Shown here one piece after another: positions 34,075 through 47,214 of a DNA stretch of 64,000 nt. A program made the position numbers and the translations under genes. How positions within the stretch are numbered: the stretch's first letter is position 1; every line of letters begins with the position of its first letter. The stretch comes from Zanthoxylum bungeanum (lineage: Eukaryota; Streptophyta; Magnoliopsida; Sapindales; Rutaceae): the NCBI GenBank assembly GCA_019454045.1, contig SKCR01006513.1, forward strand, positions 372,001 through 436,000. Reading direction: 5' to 3'. The notes under the pieces are model-generated. The model worked only from the letters and a program-made list of their open reading frames with translations. It was not told the origin of the DNA and made no database searches.

Positions 34075-34908
34075 TGCCTTGCCTGCCTTGATATCCTCCC
34101 TTTGTCCTTTGCCCATTCGGCAATCACGTTTCCAGTGACCCTTTTTGCCGCATTTGAGGCAGACATCTTGAGACTTGTCCCTTGGCTTCCCAGAAGCTTT
34201 TGTCAACTTGCCTTTACCCTTGTTCTTATGTTTCCTCTTCCTCACCCCTCCAGTTGCCTTGGGCCCAGCCCTTGGCGCCTGAGAGGTCGATGCATAGTGC
34301 GCATCGCGCTTGCCCCCTTTTTGGAGTTCTTTTTCAGACTCCTTCAAGATGGATAACAGTTCTCCAAGAGTGTCATCCGTGTCCATCAACTTGTAGTTGA
34401 TTATGATTTGTTTCCAAGAATCAAGAAGTGATTGTAAAAGCAAGTCTATAGTCAGCTCAGCCTCCAAGACTATTCTCATCTTGGTCAACTCATCAATATC
34501 GGTGATCATTTGAGTCCCGTGGGCCTCAACTGATGCGCCTTCAGTCATTCGGGCGCGGAAGAGTTTCTTCACCAACTCGTACCTCTCCATCCGTTTATTA
34601 GTGCGGTGGAGATCATACAGTCTAGCCATCATGTTATAAGGATCCAAGTCCCTATTCTGGCGATGAAAGTGCTGAGTCATTGAAGCCAACATAACAGACT
34701 GAGCTGTGTCACAATCCTCGCTGTGAGTTTTCCATAACTCCAGCTCAAGTGGCTCAGTGGGTTTAGGCGGGAGAGGTGTCTGTATAGTGTACAGCAGCCT
34801 CTCAGCCCCAAGGACTATCCTCAGGTTCATTTCCCAATCAGCGAAGTTTGTGCCCTTAAAGACATTATCACCCATGATGATGTCTCGGACATTTCCCTTG
34901 CTTGCCAT
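34075..34908 (-). pseudogene. Copia-2 gag, open for most of its length, interrupted by solo LTR
   Basis: It starts at the ATG at 34908 (MASKGNVRDIIMGDNVFKG) and runs open for about 276 codons until the inserted LTR. Capsid motifs: FADWEMNLRIVLGAERLL, NRDLDPYNMMARLYDLHR and RYELVKKLFRARM. Then a Lys/Arg-rich linker leads to the CCHC knuckle CLKCGKKGHWKRDC. The insertion adds a few wrong residues and a stop after KAGKA; the rest of gag is left of 32130. This is the best-preserved gag in the window and shows where the Copia-1 gag lost bases. Confidence 0.93.
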
Positions 34909-36978
34909 CTCAACTACGATAGTCTAACTATCTAGTGACGAAAAAATGGGTACAGTCAAACAGTTACAAGAAAAAATAACAATGTATTAGTCCAACTAAT
35001 TTTTATAAATAGACGAAATAATTTTGAAAGACGCGTAAGGCTAAGTATCTTAACAAAATTGCAAATTCAATACTAGCCTCCCACTATTTTCATCAAGTCT
35101 CTAACCCTCTGTTGAGAACTCGGGAAATCCCATTTCCTAGTGGGCTAGGATCCCGTTAAATAACACACAACCTTGACTTTGGCCAATAAATTGTATGCTA
35201 TTTAACTAGGTAGATCTCAAAGATCAATTGGATCTCATCCAATTCCTAGATCCGGTTAGGTGGACATCCAAGTCCAAAACATATGTACATTACTTATGCC
35301 AATGTATCTAATACATTTTCCTAACCACATCCTCCGAATCATCTAGGCCTTGGCTTTGGCACAACAAACCTAATGATTCCAGTTAAGCGGGACCCATTGA
35401 CAAGGAAAGTTTCGTAATCAATGTCGTTGGACAAGAAGTGATCTTGACTTTGGCCAACAAATCACAACTTGGACAAGACACCGATGTGGAACAAAACTCT
35501 CATGATTTAAGTACTTCCTCTATTGACAAAGGTCTTGACTTTGGCCAACAAACTAATGCCAATTTTGGATCTTGAACAAAAATCATTCAACGGAAGGATA
35601 ATCGTTTAATATAGATTGAGGGATTTTTGCGTAATTGGCAACCAATTTATTATCTTTGTTAGGTCTCATCATCATACACCCTTAAGCATGCTTCTAAAAC
35701 ATCATAAAGCGCGTAAAGTAAATTAATAGTGATATGCGGATGGATATATAAAACAACTTGTTCCTATAACAAATCACTCTCTTTCCTCTCCCCGCTAGCA
35801 CTATTCTACTTCTACCCAATTACATAATACAATAAGAGAAACCTCATTTACATTGAGGGGAATTAGGTGAGAAGAGAATATAAAGAGATAAAAGAGATAA
35901 GGCTGGACACGCAGGTCCAATTTATAATTCTAAATTTACAATAATTCTAGAATTACCCTTTCCCTTCTAATATCCATCCGATATACACTATTCATTCATC
36001 ACATACATATATATTCAATCAAGACATGCTATACAACCAATCTAATCCAATTAATTAGTCTTTGTTTAAGTGATCATCCAATGTTCAAACAACGGTTTTG
36101 ATTTTGCGCGAGTCTAACTCGTTTGAGAATAAGTACATAAGGTACGAATTCAAGAATTATATTGAACTACTTGTTAAATCCAATTTAAGTCGTATTCAAT
36201 ACTAATTCAATTCATTTAATTCCAATATAAATGTTTACACTTTTAATGTGTTTTAAAGACTTAGATTCTAAATCTAATCTAATTGGGTCTCAAAGCCCAA
36301 CTAACATCCAATGTTTGTTTAATTAAAGTCCAATGGGCTTTCAATTGATTTATAAAGGCTTGGGCTTTGGTCAATATGGGTCAAACCCAATTACCAAACT
36401 CAAATAAGGAATCACCCTTAAATGCCATAAAATCAATTTCAAGCCCATAAGGCCCGATTAAACATAAAAGCCCATTAATTAAATTTCAATATTCCAAATT
36501 TTTAAAATTCAATTAATTAAAGTGTAAATCCATGATTAATACAATAAACCAAATATTTCAAAAACATCAATTTAATTTTATTAATCATTATTTGTTCTAA
36601 CACATGTCCAATATTATTTGAACAAAAATCAAGTCCTTTAACATGTCATGTTGCATTCGGCCAAGAGGGATTTTTTGGTTCGATTTATTTTTCAATCCGA
36701 TTGAATCACTAATCTACGTCCCGTATATGTTTTAAGTCATCTAATGAACTTATACACAAAAAATTCCAATCCAATGCAAGGACCTTCATATTCGGCCAAG
36801 TCAACAAATTTGGGGAAAAATCATCCAATGCATTTTTCTCAAAATTGATTATGTATAACACCATATTACATACATGGAAGCATACTTAATCATCAAATTT
36901 CACAAGAACATGCTTCAATCAATTTTACCCAAATTAACCATAATGTATTTCATGCTTAAACATGGCTCCATGATACCA
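34909..36978 (-). other. Copia-2 leader and primer binding site
   Basis: The PBS complement GGCTCCATGATACCA is at 36964-36978, one base from the 5' LTR. The 2.05-kb leader has no ORF. Near gag it carries four CTTGACTTTGGCCAAC-like motifs (about 35170-35550), the reverse complement of those in Copia-1. The middle contains GGGCCTTA-type blocks. Confidence 0.88.
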
Positions 36979-36979
36979 T

Positions 36980-38883
36980 TGTTGTTTTCTAATATTAGTC
37001 CCAAAGAAAGTATAAGCAAATGAAACACATGATTTATATATGTAATACTTGAAGCATGGCGGAATCATACTTACAAAGCTTGTGATGAAAAGTGATGAAG
37101 AAAATCTTTGAGTCTCCAAGGTGGAAACTTTCGGCCAAGGTGGAAGTGAAGAAGAAGCTCCAAGCTTTCTTTGTATTCCAAGCTCCAAGGATGTTTCCCT
37201 ATCACCTCCTTTGATCCTTCAATGTGCTAGCAAAAGGAGTAAAAGAAAAATTAATTTCCTTTTTTCCTTTGAAGCTCACGGCGTGAGCATGAGAGAGAGG
37301 GAGAGAAGCTTTTTGTTTTTGCACTTTGTTTAATTACCAAATATTTGGTAATACCTTTCCAAAAAGTCAAAAGCATTTTCCCTCCAAAAAGCCATTAAAT
37401 GGCCTCACCAACTTCTTTCATGAATAGTGACAATGTGTCACTCAATAAAGGTGACTTGTGACATCCATCAACTAGTCATGTCAAGTGATGTGACTTCGCG
37501 ATGTGACTTGCGGGCCCCATTCGTTTCAAAATACGAATGTGTCCGCAAACACTTTCGGGCTCGGTTTCGCTAATTCCGAATTAACGAATTTCCGTCGCGA
37601 CGTAAATTAAATAATTATGCCTAGCGAAATCACTATTCTCGTCGCTAACGAATTAATTCTAAATTAATTCGTTTGCCCAAATTAAAATCCGATTTTAATT
37701 CCGCGTCGAAATCTAATTTCGTTTAATATATCGAATATATTATTTTATCGATTAATTCCAAATTAATCGTTCTCTCTCTAAATTAGGCATTTTATCCAAG
37801 ATAAAGTTTCTCCGTAATTAATCCAAGATTAATAAAGTTCGAATCAAATATCATAGGTGAATCTTCAGGAAGCGACCCAAGAGATCTCTAGATATGTTGG
37901 CAGTAAATACGGTCGTCGGATAATCCGAACACGTACGCACCTTGTACTACGTTTTTACCGATTTACAAGACAAGGTTGGCTTCTAGCAAAGCGTCATGCC
38001 TACCCAATTCTCCAGAAATATTCTTATTGGAATATTAAATCTTTATCAAGCGTAGTATACCGTAGTATTGCGTACACCGATCCAGTATCGGACGATCACA
38101 TGTTAGGCCTGGGGCTGGAAATGTGTCTGCCCCGTACAAAACATATATCGGACATCAAACAACTAGTCTCTTTAAATCGGACAATCCTGACCTGGTCATA
38201 TTGTCCCGACGGTTGCAACCTTTTTATAGAGTACTAGTTCTGTATCCTGCGCGATCATCATCTCCATATGTCTGAAGTGATACTTCCATCTTGACATCAC
38301 ACCCAGTACACTACGATTCTCGATAAACCCAGAAGAGGTGTACACAGAACCGGTTAAAGCCCCGAACCACCAAAACCAAAGTTTACCGATTGTCGCAAGC
38401 ACTAGCGATGCAAGTCTCAGGTTAAGACCATATACACCTACCCTGATGCGGCCTCCCATAGACACGCAGACATACTACCAATGGGATTCCGCGGGGTCTA
38501 TCCAGAGCGAAGCTGTTTTCCGTACCATCGGTAAAACACAACCTCCTATCGCACTTGCATAAGTATCCTATACTTAAATATATGAGAACTATGTCGTTGT
38601 GCCCTCACAACGCGCACAAGTGCAATACTAGTCTATTCCGCATTATCGATGTCTGATCTCGATAATACTCCGACTATGGATATTTAATGATTAAACCTTT
38701 TATATTGATACTGTCTCATATCATCTCAATACGGAACTAATCATTTAGACTTTCGCCATTTATATATCAAAGTAAATAAATTACAAAACGGCAAAAGGCA
38801 ATTTCATTATCACATAGTTAATTTTATACAATAATACAATATCATTTACAAAACAGTGACGCTATGGGTCATAATGTCTAACA
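36980..38883 (-). repeat. Copia-2 5' LTR
   Basis: Same ends as 27055-28985 (TGTTGTTTTC..TCTAACA), 1904 bp, and visibly close to it in sequence, with a gap near 37330 (about 20 bp) as the main difference. The right flank is the Copia-3 leader. Confidence 0.95.
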
Positions 38884-41800
38884 AAAAACCCTCGCAATAT
38901 TAAGCGTCTTTCCTTCCATTGAGTGATTCTTACTCAAGATCTAAGACAGCATTGGTTTGTTGGCCAAAGTCAAGGCCTTTGTCTGTCGAGGATGTGTTTG
39001 AATCACGAAGGCTTTGTTCCATATCAGTGTCTTGTCCAAGTTGTGGTTTATTGGCCAAAGTCAAGACCACTTCTTGTCCATGACATTGATTACGAAGCTT
39101 TCCATGGTCAATGGGTTCCGCTTAGCTGGAATCATTAAGCTTGGTGTGCCAAAGCCAAGGCTTAGTTGATTCAGAGGAAAAAGTTAGGTAATACATTGGA
39201 TGTATTGGCATATATAAGATATATGTTTCGGACTTGGATGTCCCCCTACCGGATCTAGGAATTGGATTAGATCCAATTGATCTTAGAGATCTACCTAGTT
39301 AATTATCATATAATTTGTTGGCCAAAGTCAAGATTGTGTGATATTTAACGGGATCCTAGCCCACTAGGAAACACGATTTCCCGAGTACTCGACAGAGGGT
39401 TAGAGGCTCGCTGAAAATAGTGGGAGGTAAGAATTGAATTTGCAATATTCGTTTAATTACTGGCCATACGCGCTTAAATAAATATCATTCGTCGTTATAA
39501 ATTAAATGTTAGTTGGACTAATATTTAAACGTTGTTTTAATAAATAGTTGGACTATATTCAAACTATTCATTTATAGTTGATTTTATAATTGGATTATAG
39601 TAATCAATATAACTGATATTAATCTATTAAAATTATATTTGATTATATAGTTGGACTATAATAATCATTATAATAAATAGTACCACAAATCGTTGATTAA
39701 ATAGTTGGACTATTAGAATCAAGATATAAAATTGAAAGATTAACATTTAAAGCATTATCCTTGGGAAAATGTATTTAAATGGTTTAATTTTCAAATTGGG
39801 AATAATTTCAAGATGGTCCTGGAAAAAAATAAGTTACTTTATTTGATAAAATAACATATTAAGCCTAAAGCTCGGAGTTAAGAAAATAGTCGAGCATAAT
39901 CTTTGGAAGATTTATGTAATGATAACTTTAGTGCTTAATCCATTAAGCTTGTCGCAGTAGACTCCTTAATTTCTGAATCAGAACTAAGGATTAGATCCTT
40001 AAAGTATGATACTGAAATTGAAGGATCTTCATAAATCTATACTTAGATTTTAGAAGTACTAAAATTGCAATAATAACTCTTGGAGAGTTAATGACTATTC
40101 TCAAGGAGACAAAGTCAAAGTTTGCAATTAGGCAAGTAGCGCAAGGCGCACCTTATTTCGATATTCTACATGGCCGAGGCTTGGCCAAAGGCTACTGGAA
40201 TGTGAAAAATGGCAAAGGCAATATCATTATAATCTTCTGGGAAGACAAAAGACATATCCCAAAATGTCTGCACAAATGTGGCAAACGGGATCGCGGAAGC
40301 GTGACTGCCGTTTGGACATAGCAGACATGGAGGAATTGAAGACGAGCAAGGCTCCGACTTCAAATATGTTTGTCAATATTATGTTCACTACTAGTATTAA
40401 AATTGGATTTTAAATACTTAGTGTGGTACATAAATATGTACTGATGAGCAGAATCTGCTGTGAGCATGATACTGACTTCAGTTGAGATTTAATCTGCGAA
40501 TTGGAAACGGGACGAAAGTCACTGTTTTAACCACTGGTACCTAAGTTTAGGAACTACCTTCAGGTATGTACCTAAATTTGGAAACTGTTATAATGTAACT
40601 AGTTTGACTAGATACATTATCTCCATATCAGTGTTTAACCTGCTGCGGGTGAACTTTTTTATTCTAGAACACTAAAGTGTTTGATTATATAAAGAATGAT
40701 ATTGAGATAAACACATTAGATGATATGAATATAAATAAATCTCAAATATATTACTTGACAAACAAATAGCTCCAACTGATTTGATCATGTGAAATTAATT
40801 GTCGTATTGTTGTCAGAGACACAATCAAACAAGACTCGTATATCCGCACTTTTGAAATGTGGGTACTAGGACTAATTTGATCTCAATCAAATAAAGTCTA
40901 CGAATCTAGTTTATTGGGCAAAGTGCCTAAAACACTATTTACTTGGTAAAAGTGTAAATGCCACTGATCTGTTAGCCCTAGTTCATAGTGAAGCAAGTGG
41001 GCCCATGTCTAGCTAGGCTAGAGGTGGATATGAATATTACGTGACCTATATGGATGTGGCATCGCGTAATGATTGTGTGTTTCTTTTGAAGAACACAAAT
41101 CGGAAACTTTTACAGTTTTCGACACGAAATAGACAAACAGATCGGCTAAAATATTATACCGTCACGGTAAAACCGTAATGGAAATTACTTAAGCAATAAG
41201 TTTCTAGTATACTTGAAAGAGTATAGTATTCTTTCAAATAAGGACTCCTCATGGAACACGTCAAAGTGACGATGTGTCTGAACATGATAAACCAAATTAT
41301 GTTAGACATGATTAAGGTTAATCACGAGTCACTCTGAGCTACCATTTCCTTCAACTGACTACGTATGAGGAAGTGATACAAGGTATCGACTCCCTATTAT
41401 AACAGAGTGTCATGAGTCCGAAATGGATTCCATATATATCAATAAGTTTGGATACTAGTTGATGTACCGCAAGGCATTGTGCCTATTGGTACTGTATAAG
41501 TCTTCAGGGAAGACGTAAATGGAAGGCAACATACCAACGTATAAAGCTAGGCTTTTAACGAAAAGGTATCGTTATCAACATTGTGTTGATTACGATTCAA
41601 CCTTTTAACTGTTTCCATGGTAAATCCATTTGGATAATGCTTGCTAAAGCTGCATGTTTCATTTATAAAATATGACAGCAGAACGTTAAAATCGTTTTCC
41701 TTAAGCGGAAACCTTTTGGAGGATGTTTTCAACATCCTGACGGTTTTGTCGTACCAAAACTAGCAAACAAGGTTTGCAGGTTATTCGATCCATTTTTGGA

Positions 41801-42656
41801 TTGAAGCAAGCATTGAGTTCTTGGAATTACCGTTTTGATGTAATCATAATGGTGTATGATTTGATTCAAAACGAATATGATTCTTGTGTATATAAGGAGG
41901 TTAGTGGGAGTGCACTGACAGTGGTTGTCCTATAAATAATGATAATATGTCATTTCTTGGAAATGATATTCCCATAAATATAATCGGTGAAAGCTAGGCT
42001 TTCGAGAAAACTCTCCGAGAAACCGTACATTGAAAAATGTACGCAACCTAGTGTCTCATATGCTTTGAGCATATGGATTCACAAACAGGCCAATCCAAGT
42101 AATAGTCACTGGATTGATATTAAGAACATCCGTTAGTATCTTAGAGATCTAAGGATGTTGTCTTAATCTGTGGAGAAGGAGAACTTGAAGTGATTGGGAT
42201 CACTACTGCAAGTTTCTAAATCGATAAAAATGACTAAAAGTCGCAAACGGTACTATACAGTTTGAATAACGGTATAGTGAGTTGGAAATCTTCCAAGCAA
42301 GATATTGTTACCGAATAAACAACAAATGCGGGTTATTGCTGCGGCTGATGCAGCAATAGAAGCTATCGGGGTCAATAATAAATCTAATAAGATTAGATAT
42401 AGTTCTGTTAGCAGTTGAGCTAGGCGTCAGCACATGCTAAAGAATTAATGGTCTCATCAACGATCCAGATATATACTTCAATATTCATCTGATTCATTCG
42501 GATCATACATCGTGGGGATGTGATGATCGTATAAATCGCATCAGACGATAATCATGTAAATCCGCTAACGAAAGCTTTTCCTCAACAATTTGAGCCAACC
42601 GTACATAGTTCGGGTGTCAAGCACTCGAGTGACTGGCTATAAGCCAAGTGGGAGAT
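38884..42656 (+). pseudogene. Copia-3 internal remnant: leader end, gag and pol, heavily mutated
   Basis: The sequence follows the Copia-1 leader from its AAAAACCCTC point (9766 in Copia-1). It then passes degraded gag (a knuckle trace near 40265-40312), integrase (AVNS..GPMS near 41000; NRNYLSN-like near 41180) and RT (SGNLLEDVF near 41710; a decayed YVDD near 41930), ending in RNase H traces. It ends in AAGTGGGAGAT (PPT) before the 3' LTR. Stops and indels occur every few dozen bases, so this is the oldest Copia copy here. There are also internal deletions compared with Copia-1. Confidence 0.88.
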
Positions 42657-44798
42657 TGTTGGACAATTATGACCCATAGCGTCACTATTTATACAGATCA
42701 TGATGTTGTTGTACAAATTAACTATGTGACAAAGGAGATTGCACTCTTATCATTTGTGATTAGATCACCTAGATGTATAAATGATGAGAGGTCTCTATGA
42801 TTTGTTCCTGGACAGAGAACGATATGAGACAGTATCAATCCACAAAGGATAAATCATTAAATATCTCTAGTCATAGTATTATCGAGATTGGACATCGATA
42901 AATACGTAAAAGACTAGTATTACACTTGTGCGCGTTGTGAGGGCATAACGGTATAGTTCTCAGATATTTGGGTATAGGATACTCATGCAAGTGTAGTAGG
43001 AGGTTGTGTTTCACCGATGGTACAGGAAACAGCTTCACTCTGGATAGACCCCCTCGGAATTCCATTAGTAGTATGACTATGTGTCTATGGAAGTCCGAAA
43101 TCAGGGTAGGTGTATTTGGTCATAACATGAGACTTGCACTGCGAATACTTGCGACAACCAATGTACTTTGGTTGTGGTCGTCCAAGGCTTTAACCGGTTC
43201 TGTGTACGCCAATATTGGGTATATTGAGAATCGTAGTGTGTTGGGTGTGATGTCAAGACGGAAGTATCACTCCAGTCATAGTGGAGGAGATGATCGCGCA
43301 GGGATACAGAACTGGTTCTCTATAAAGGTTGCAACCGTCGGGACAATATGACTTGGTCATGATTATCCGATAATAAAGAGACTAGTTGCTTTTCATCCGA
43401 TATATGCTTCGTACGGGGCAGACACTGTACCAGCCCCAGGCCTCGCATGTGATCATCCGATACTGGACAGAAATACGCAATACCACGTATACTACGTCTG
43501 ATACAGATCCTTTATTCCTGTAAGGATATTTCTGGAGAATTGGGTAGGCATGGCGCTTTGCTAGAAGCCAACCTTGTCTTGTAAAATTGGTAAAACGTAG
43601 TACTTGGTACGTACGTGATCGGACAATCCGACAACCGTATTTACTACCAACATATCCGGGGATCTCATGGGTCGCTTCCCGAAGATTCACCGATGACGTA
43701 TGACTCGCACTTTAATTAATCTGGATTAATTAGATGAGAGAGAAAAATTAATCTTGGATTAATTACGGAGATATTTTATCTAGGATAAAATATCAATTAA
43801 AGAGATATAACGATTAATTTAGATTAATCGATAAATTAATATATTTGATATATTAAACGAAATTGGATTTCGACGCGGAATTAAAATTAGATTTTAATTC
43901 GGGCGAACGAGTTAATTTAGAATTAAGATTTTAATTCGGGCGAACGAGTTAATTTAGAATTAATTCGTTAGCGATGTGAATAGTAATTATGTTTGGCATG
44001 ATTATTTAATTAAATTAGATTTAATTACGACACAAAGGATAAATCGTTAATTTGGAATTAACGAACCCGAGCCAGAGATTATTTACGAGCGCATTCGTAT
44101 TTTGAATTCGAGTGCGGCACGCAAGTCAAATCAAGTGTCAAATCATTAGTCGCATCAAGCGTCAAATCATTAGTCATTTCAAGCGTCAAATCACTTGTCA
44201 CTTTGAGTGATATGACTTGACAACTTGAATGATGTGACTTGACAACGTGATGGATGTGAATAGTGATGGAAGTGTGATAGCATGATTGACATTTAATTTA
44301 TTTAAATATTTGGTATTTGTTAATTGATTTTGGAAATCAATTAATTAATTTTTGAAAATAAAAGATGGTATTAGATACACACTTTTAAGCCAACCATTAC
44401 ACAACACACTTATCTCTCTCTTTCTTCTCCCTTTCTCCCTCCATTGCTCATGCCCAAGGGGCTGTATTCTGCCCTCAAAAGCCGAGAATGATGAGCAGTT
44501 CAAGCTTGATTTTGTGGCAAAAATCAAGGTGCTAACACACTTAGAAGATATACGAAGGTGATAGGGAAACCCACCCACGAGCCGGGAATCATTTGACGAA
44601 ACTTGGAGCTTGTTCAAGGAGCATCAATGGACGCCCAAACAGTGAGTTGTGAGCAGTCCACTGCCGAGCAGAATATGAAGTTTTGTTACCTCCCCAGTCG
44701 CTCAACCGATCAATGTGAGTATTCCGCAACTCCATCATTGTATTCACGTATGTTTCATGATTTTTTATTGATCCTTGTAACCCTAGTAAACTCCAACA
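42657..44798 (+). repeat. Copia-3 3' LTR (family B)
   Basis: Starts TGTTGGACAATTATGACCC directly after the PPT and ends AAACTCCAACA, followed by the TSD ACTCT (44799-44803). It has the CGTCAAATCATTAGTC repeats near 44128-44200 and a 37-bp tandem duplication (GATTTTAATTCGGGCG.. at 43890 and 43927). Confidence 0.92.
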
Positions 44799-44803
44799 AC
44801 TCT

Positions 44804-44995
44804 AACAACAAGTCCTACTTAAGTTTGGTTCTCATTGTTGTCGATTTCAAGAGAAGCCAAGTTCCTTTCAATTTCTCCACTAGGTGTGGAACGATTCCTT
44901 CATGTCCTTATCTTACCATTGTAGGAGCAACCTCCACATTAGATGTGGCAGCATCTTTTACAACATTACTTCTCATTTTCGGAGACATCATGTGT
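44804..44995 (-). pseudogene. Displaced N-terminal part of the Tat-like gag region
   Basis: This is the sequence that joined 23142 before Copia-3 inserted. The minus strand reads MSPKMRSNVVKDAATSNVEV from about 44988, then decays with stops. No domain is recognisable, so the gag assignment rests on position only. Confidence 0.4.
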
Positions 44996-45089
44996 AACAC
45001 CCCACCGAAGGTAGGATGCTACCGGCAGGAGACAGGATATACCCGTCTCCATAAGCCTTTAACATACTAAAGAAAAACAGACATGACCC

Positions 45090-47209
45090 TGTTGGTGATT
45101 ATCTAGGTCCCAAGATCATTAAACAAGCATGATAAAGTGTGAAATACATCTTAAAGGAGTTGCGGAATACTCACATCGATCGGTTGAGACGATTTGAAGA
45201 CGAATGAAGCCACTTTGCTCACTGCCAAGGACGCCCACTGCATGCAGTTCACTGCCCTCTATTTTCTATTTTTGAGCTGCGAAACGGAGCTCCTAGCTTC
45301 GTCGGACGGATCCCGGCTCATGGGTGAACCTCCCTACCACCTTCGCAAGTGTCGTAAGTGTGCTAGCACTTGGCTTTTTACCATAAAAACCACTCTTTGC
45401 TTCCCTCAAAGTCACGCCAAAATGGTTCAAAACTAGTGAGCTTTTCAAGCCTTTTGGGCGTGAGAGATGGAGAGATGGAGAGAGAAAAATAAATGATAAA
45501 GTTTTGTAATTAGTTGGTAAAACCTTTTCCAAAAAGGTTTATATATTTTTCCATAAAATATACAAAGCATTTACCAAATAATAAATCAAATAAATAAAAT
45601 GGTAAATACTCCCACCAATTTTTACTATTACACCTACACCCATCAACTATTCATTGTCACTTTATAAAAGTGACTTGATGTGTGTCAATCAATCACATCA
45701 ATCAATCACATCAATCAATCAATCAATGCATCACTCAAAGTGACTATTGATTTGACGCTTGATGTGACGAATGATTTGACGCTTGATGTGACTTGCGTGC
45801 CGCACTCGAATTCGAAATACGAATACGCTCGCAATCACACTCGGGCTCGGGTTCGTTAATTCCAAATTAACGATTTATCCGTTGCGTCGTAATTAAATGA
45901 TTACGCCTAGCGAATTCACTATTCATGTCGCTAACGAATTAATTCTAAATTAATTCGTTCGCCCGAATTAAAATCCAATTTCAATTCCGCGTTGAAATCC
46001 AATTTCGTTTAATATATCAAATATATTAATTTACCGATTAAGTCCAAATTAATCATTATCTCTCTCTAGACGATATTTTATCCTAGATAAAATATCTCTG
46101 TAATTAATCCTAGATTAATTTTCTCTCTCTTCTATATAATCCCAGATTATTTAAGAGTGCGAGTTATACGTCATCGGTGGATTATCGGGAAGTGACCCAT
46201 GAGATCCCCAGATAAATTGGCAGTAAATACGGTCGTCGGAGTATCCGAATCGCGTACGTACCAAGTACTACGTTCTACCGATTTACGAGACAAGGTCGAC
46301 TTCTAGCAAAGCACCAAGTCTACCCAATTCTCCGGTCATATTCATTTAAGAATATTTAAGATCTATATCAAGCGTAGTATATCGTAGTATTGCGTATTTC
46401 GATCTAGTATCGGACTGTCACGTGCTAGGCCCGGGGCTGGAGTGTGTCTGCCCCGTACGAAGCACTTGTCGGATGTCTGGTAACTAGTCTCTATAATCGG
46501 ATATACATGACCTAGTCATAATATCCCGATGGCCGCACAGCACTTAAGAGTACTAATACTGTATCCTATGTGACATCATCTCCACTATGACTGGAGTGAT
46601 ACTTCCGTCTTGACATCACACCCAATACTCTACGATTCTCAATATACCCAGTATCGGCGTACACAGAATCGGTTAAAGCCCTAGACGACCTCAACCAAAG
46701 TATATTGATTGTCGTAAGTATTAGCGGTGCAAGTCTCAGGTTAAGACCAAATACACCTACCCTGATTTCGGACTCCCATAGACACATAGTCAAACTACCA
46801 ATGGGATTCTGAGGGGGTCTATCCAGAGCGAAGCTGTTTCCCGTACCGTCGGTGAAACACAACCTCCTACCGCACTTGCATAAGTATCCAATACTTAAGT
46901 ATATGAGAACTACGTCGTTGTGCCCTCATAACGCGCACAAGTTCGATACTAGTCTTTTACGTATTTATCGATGTCCAATCTCGATAATACTCTGACTATG
47001 GATATTTAATGATTTATCCTTCGTTGATTGATACTGTCTCATATCATTCTCAATCAAGGAACAAATCATAAGGACCTCTCATCATTTATACATCTCGGTG
47101 ATCTAATCACAAACGATAAGAGTGCAATTTCCTTTGTCACATAGTTAATTTGTACAACAACACAATGATCTGTATAAATAGTGACGATATGGATCATAAC
47201 TGTCCAACA
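45090..47209 (-). repeat. Solo LTR (family B), minus orientation
   Basis: The plus strand starts TGTTGGTGATTATC and ends AACTGTCCAACA, 2120 bp, with a perfect TSD GACCC at 45085-45089 and 47210-47214. It is in inverted orientation to the Copia-3 3' LTR only 291 bp away. It carries an AATC-rich simple repeat (45690-45727). Confidence 0.95.
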
Positions 47210-47214
47210 GACCC

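Larger units (their letters stand above)
27055..38883 (-). mobile_element. Copia-2: Ty1/Copia element nested in Copia-3
   Basis: On the minus strand the order is 5' LTR (38883-36980), PBS (36978-36964), leader, gag from 34908, a foreign solo LTR (34074-32130), the gag end and pol, PPT (about 28997-28986) and 3' LTR (28985-27055). It belongs to the same family as Copia-1. Coding sequence is better kept than in Copia-1, but pol has frameshifts and stops. The right flank is the Copia-3 leader (AAAAACCCTCG at 38884). The left TSD is lost. Confidence 0.95.
23148..44798 (+). mobile_element. Copia-3: old Ty1/Copia element split by Copia-2
   Basis: The left LTR starts at 23148 (TATTGG, a decayed TGTTGG). 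The right LTR is 42657-44798. The perfect TSD ACTCT lies at 23143-23147 and 44799-44803, which shows that both LTRs belong to one insertion although 21.6 kb apart. The middle (25032-38883) is foreign, minus-strand Copia-2 material. Copia-3 keeps its leader end, gag and pol as a heavily mutated remnant (38884-42656). The end of its 5' LTR, its PBS and about 1.5 kb of leader are missing. Confidence 0.93.

Noticed and set aside
44996..45084. Possible start of a Gypsy LTR (TGTAACACCCC) with a GGAGAC..GTCTCC hairpin
   Set aside because: No matching LTR end or second copy could be found in the window, so it is mentioned only as unassigned sequence.
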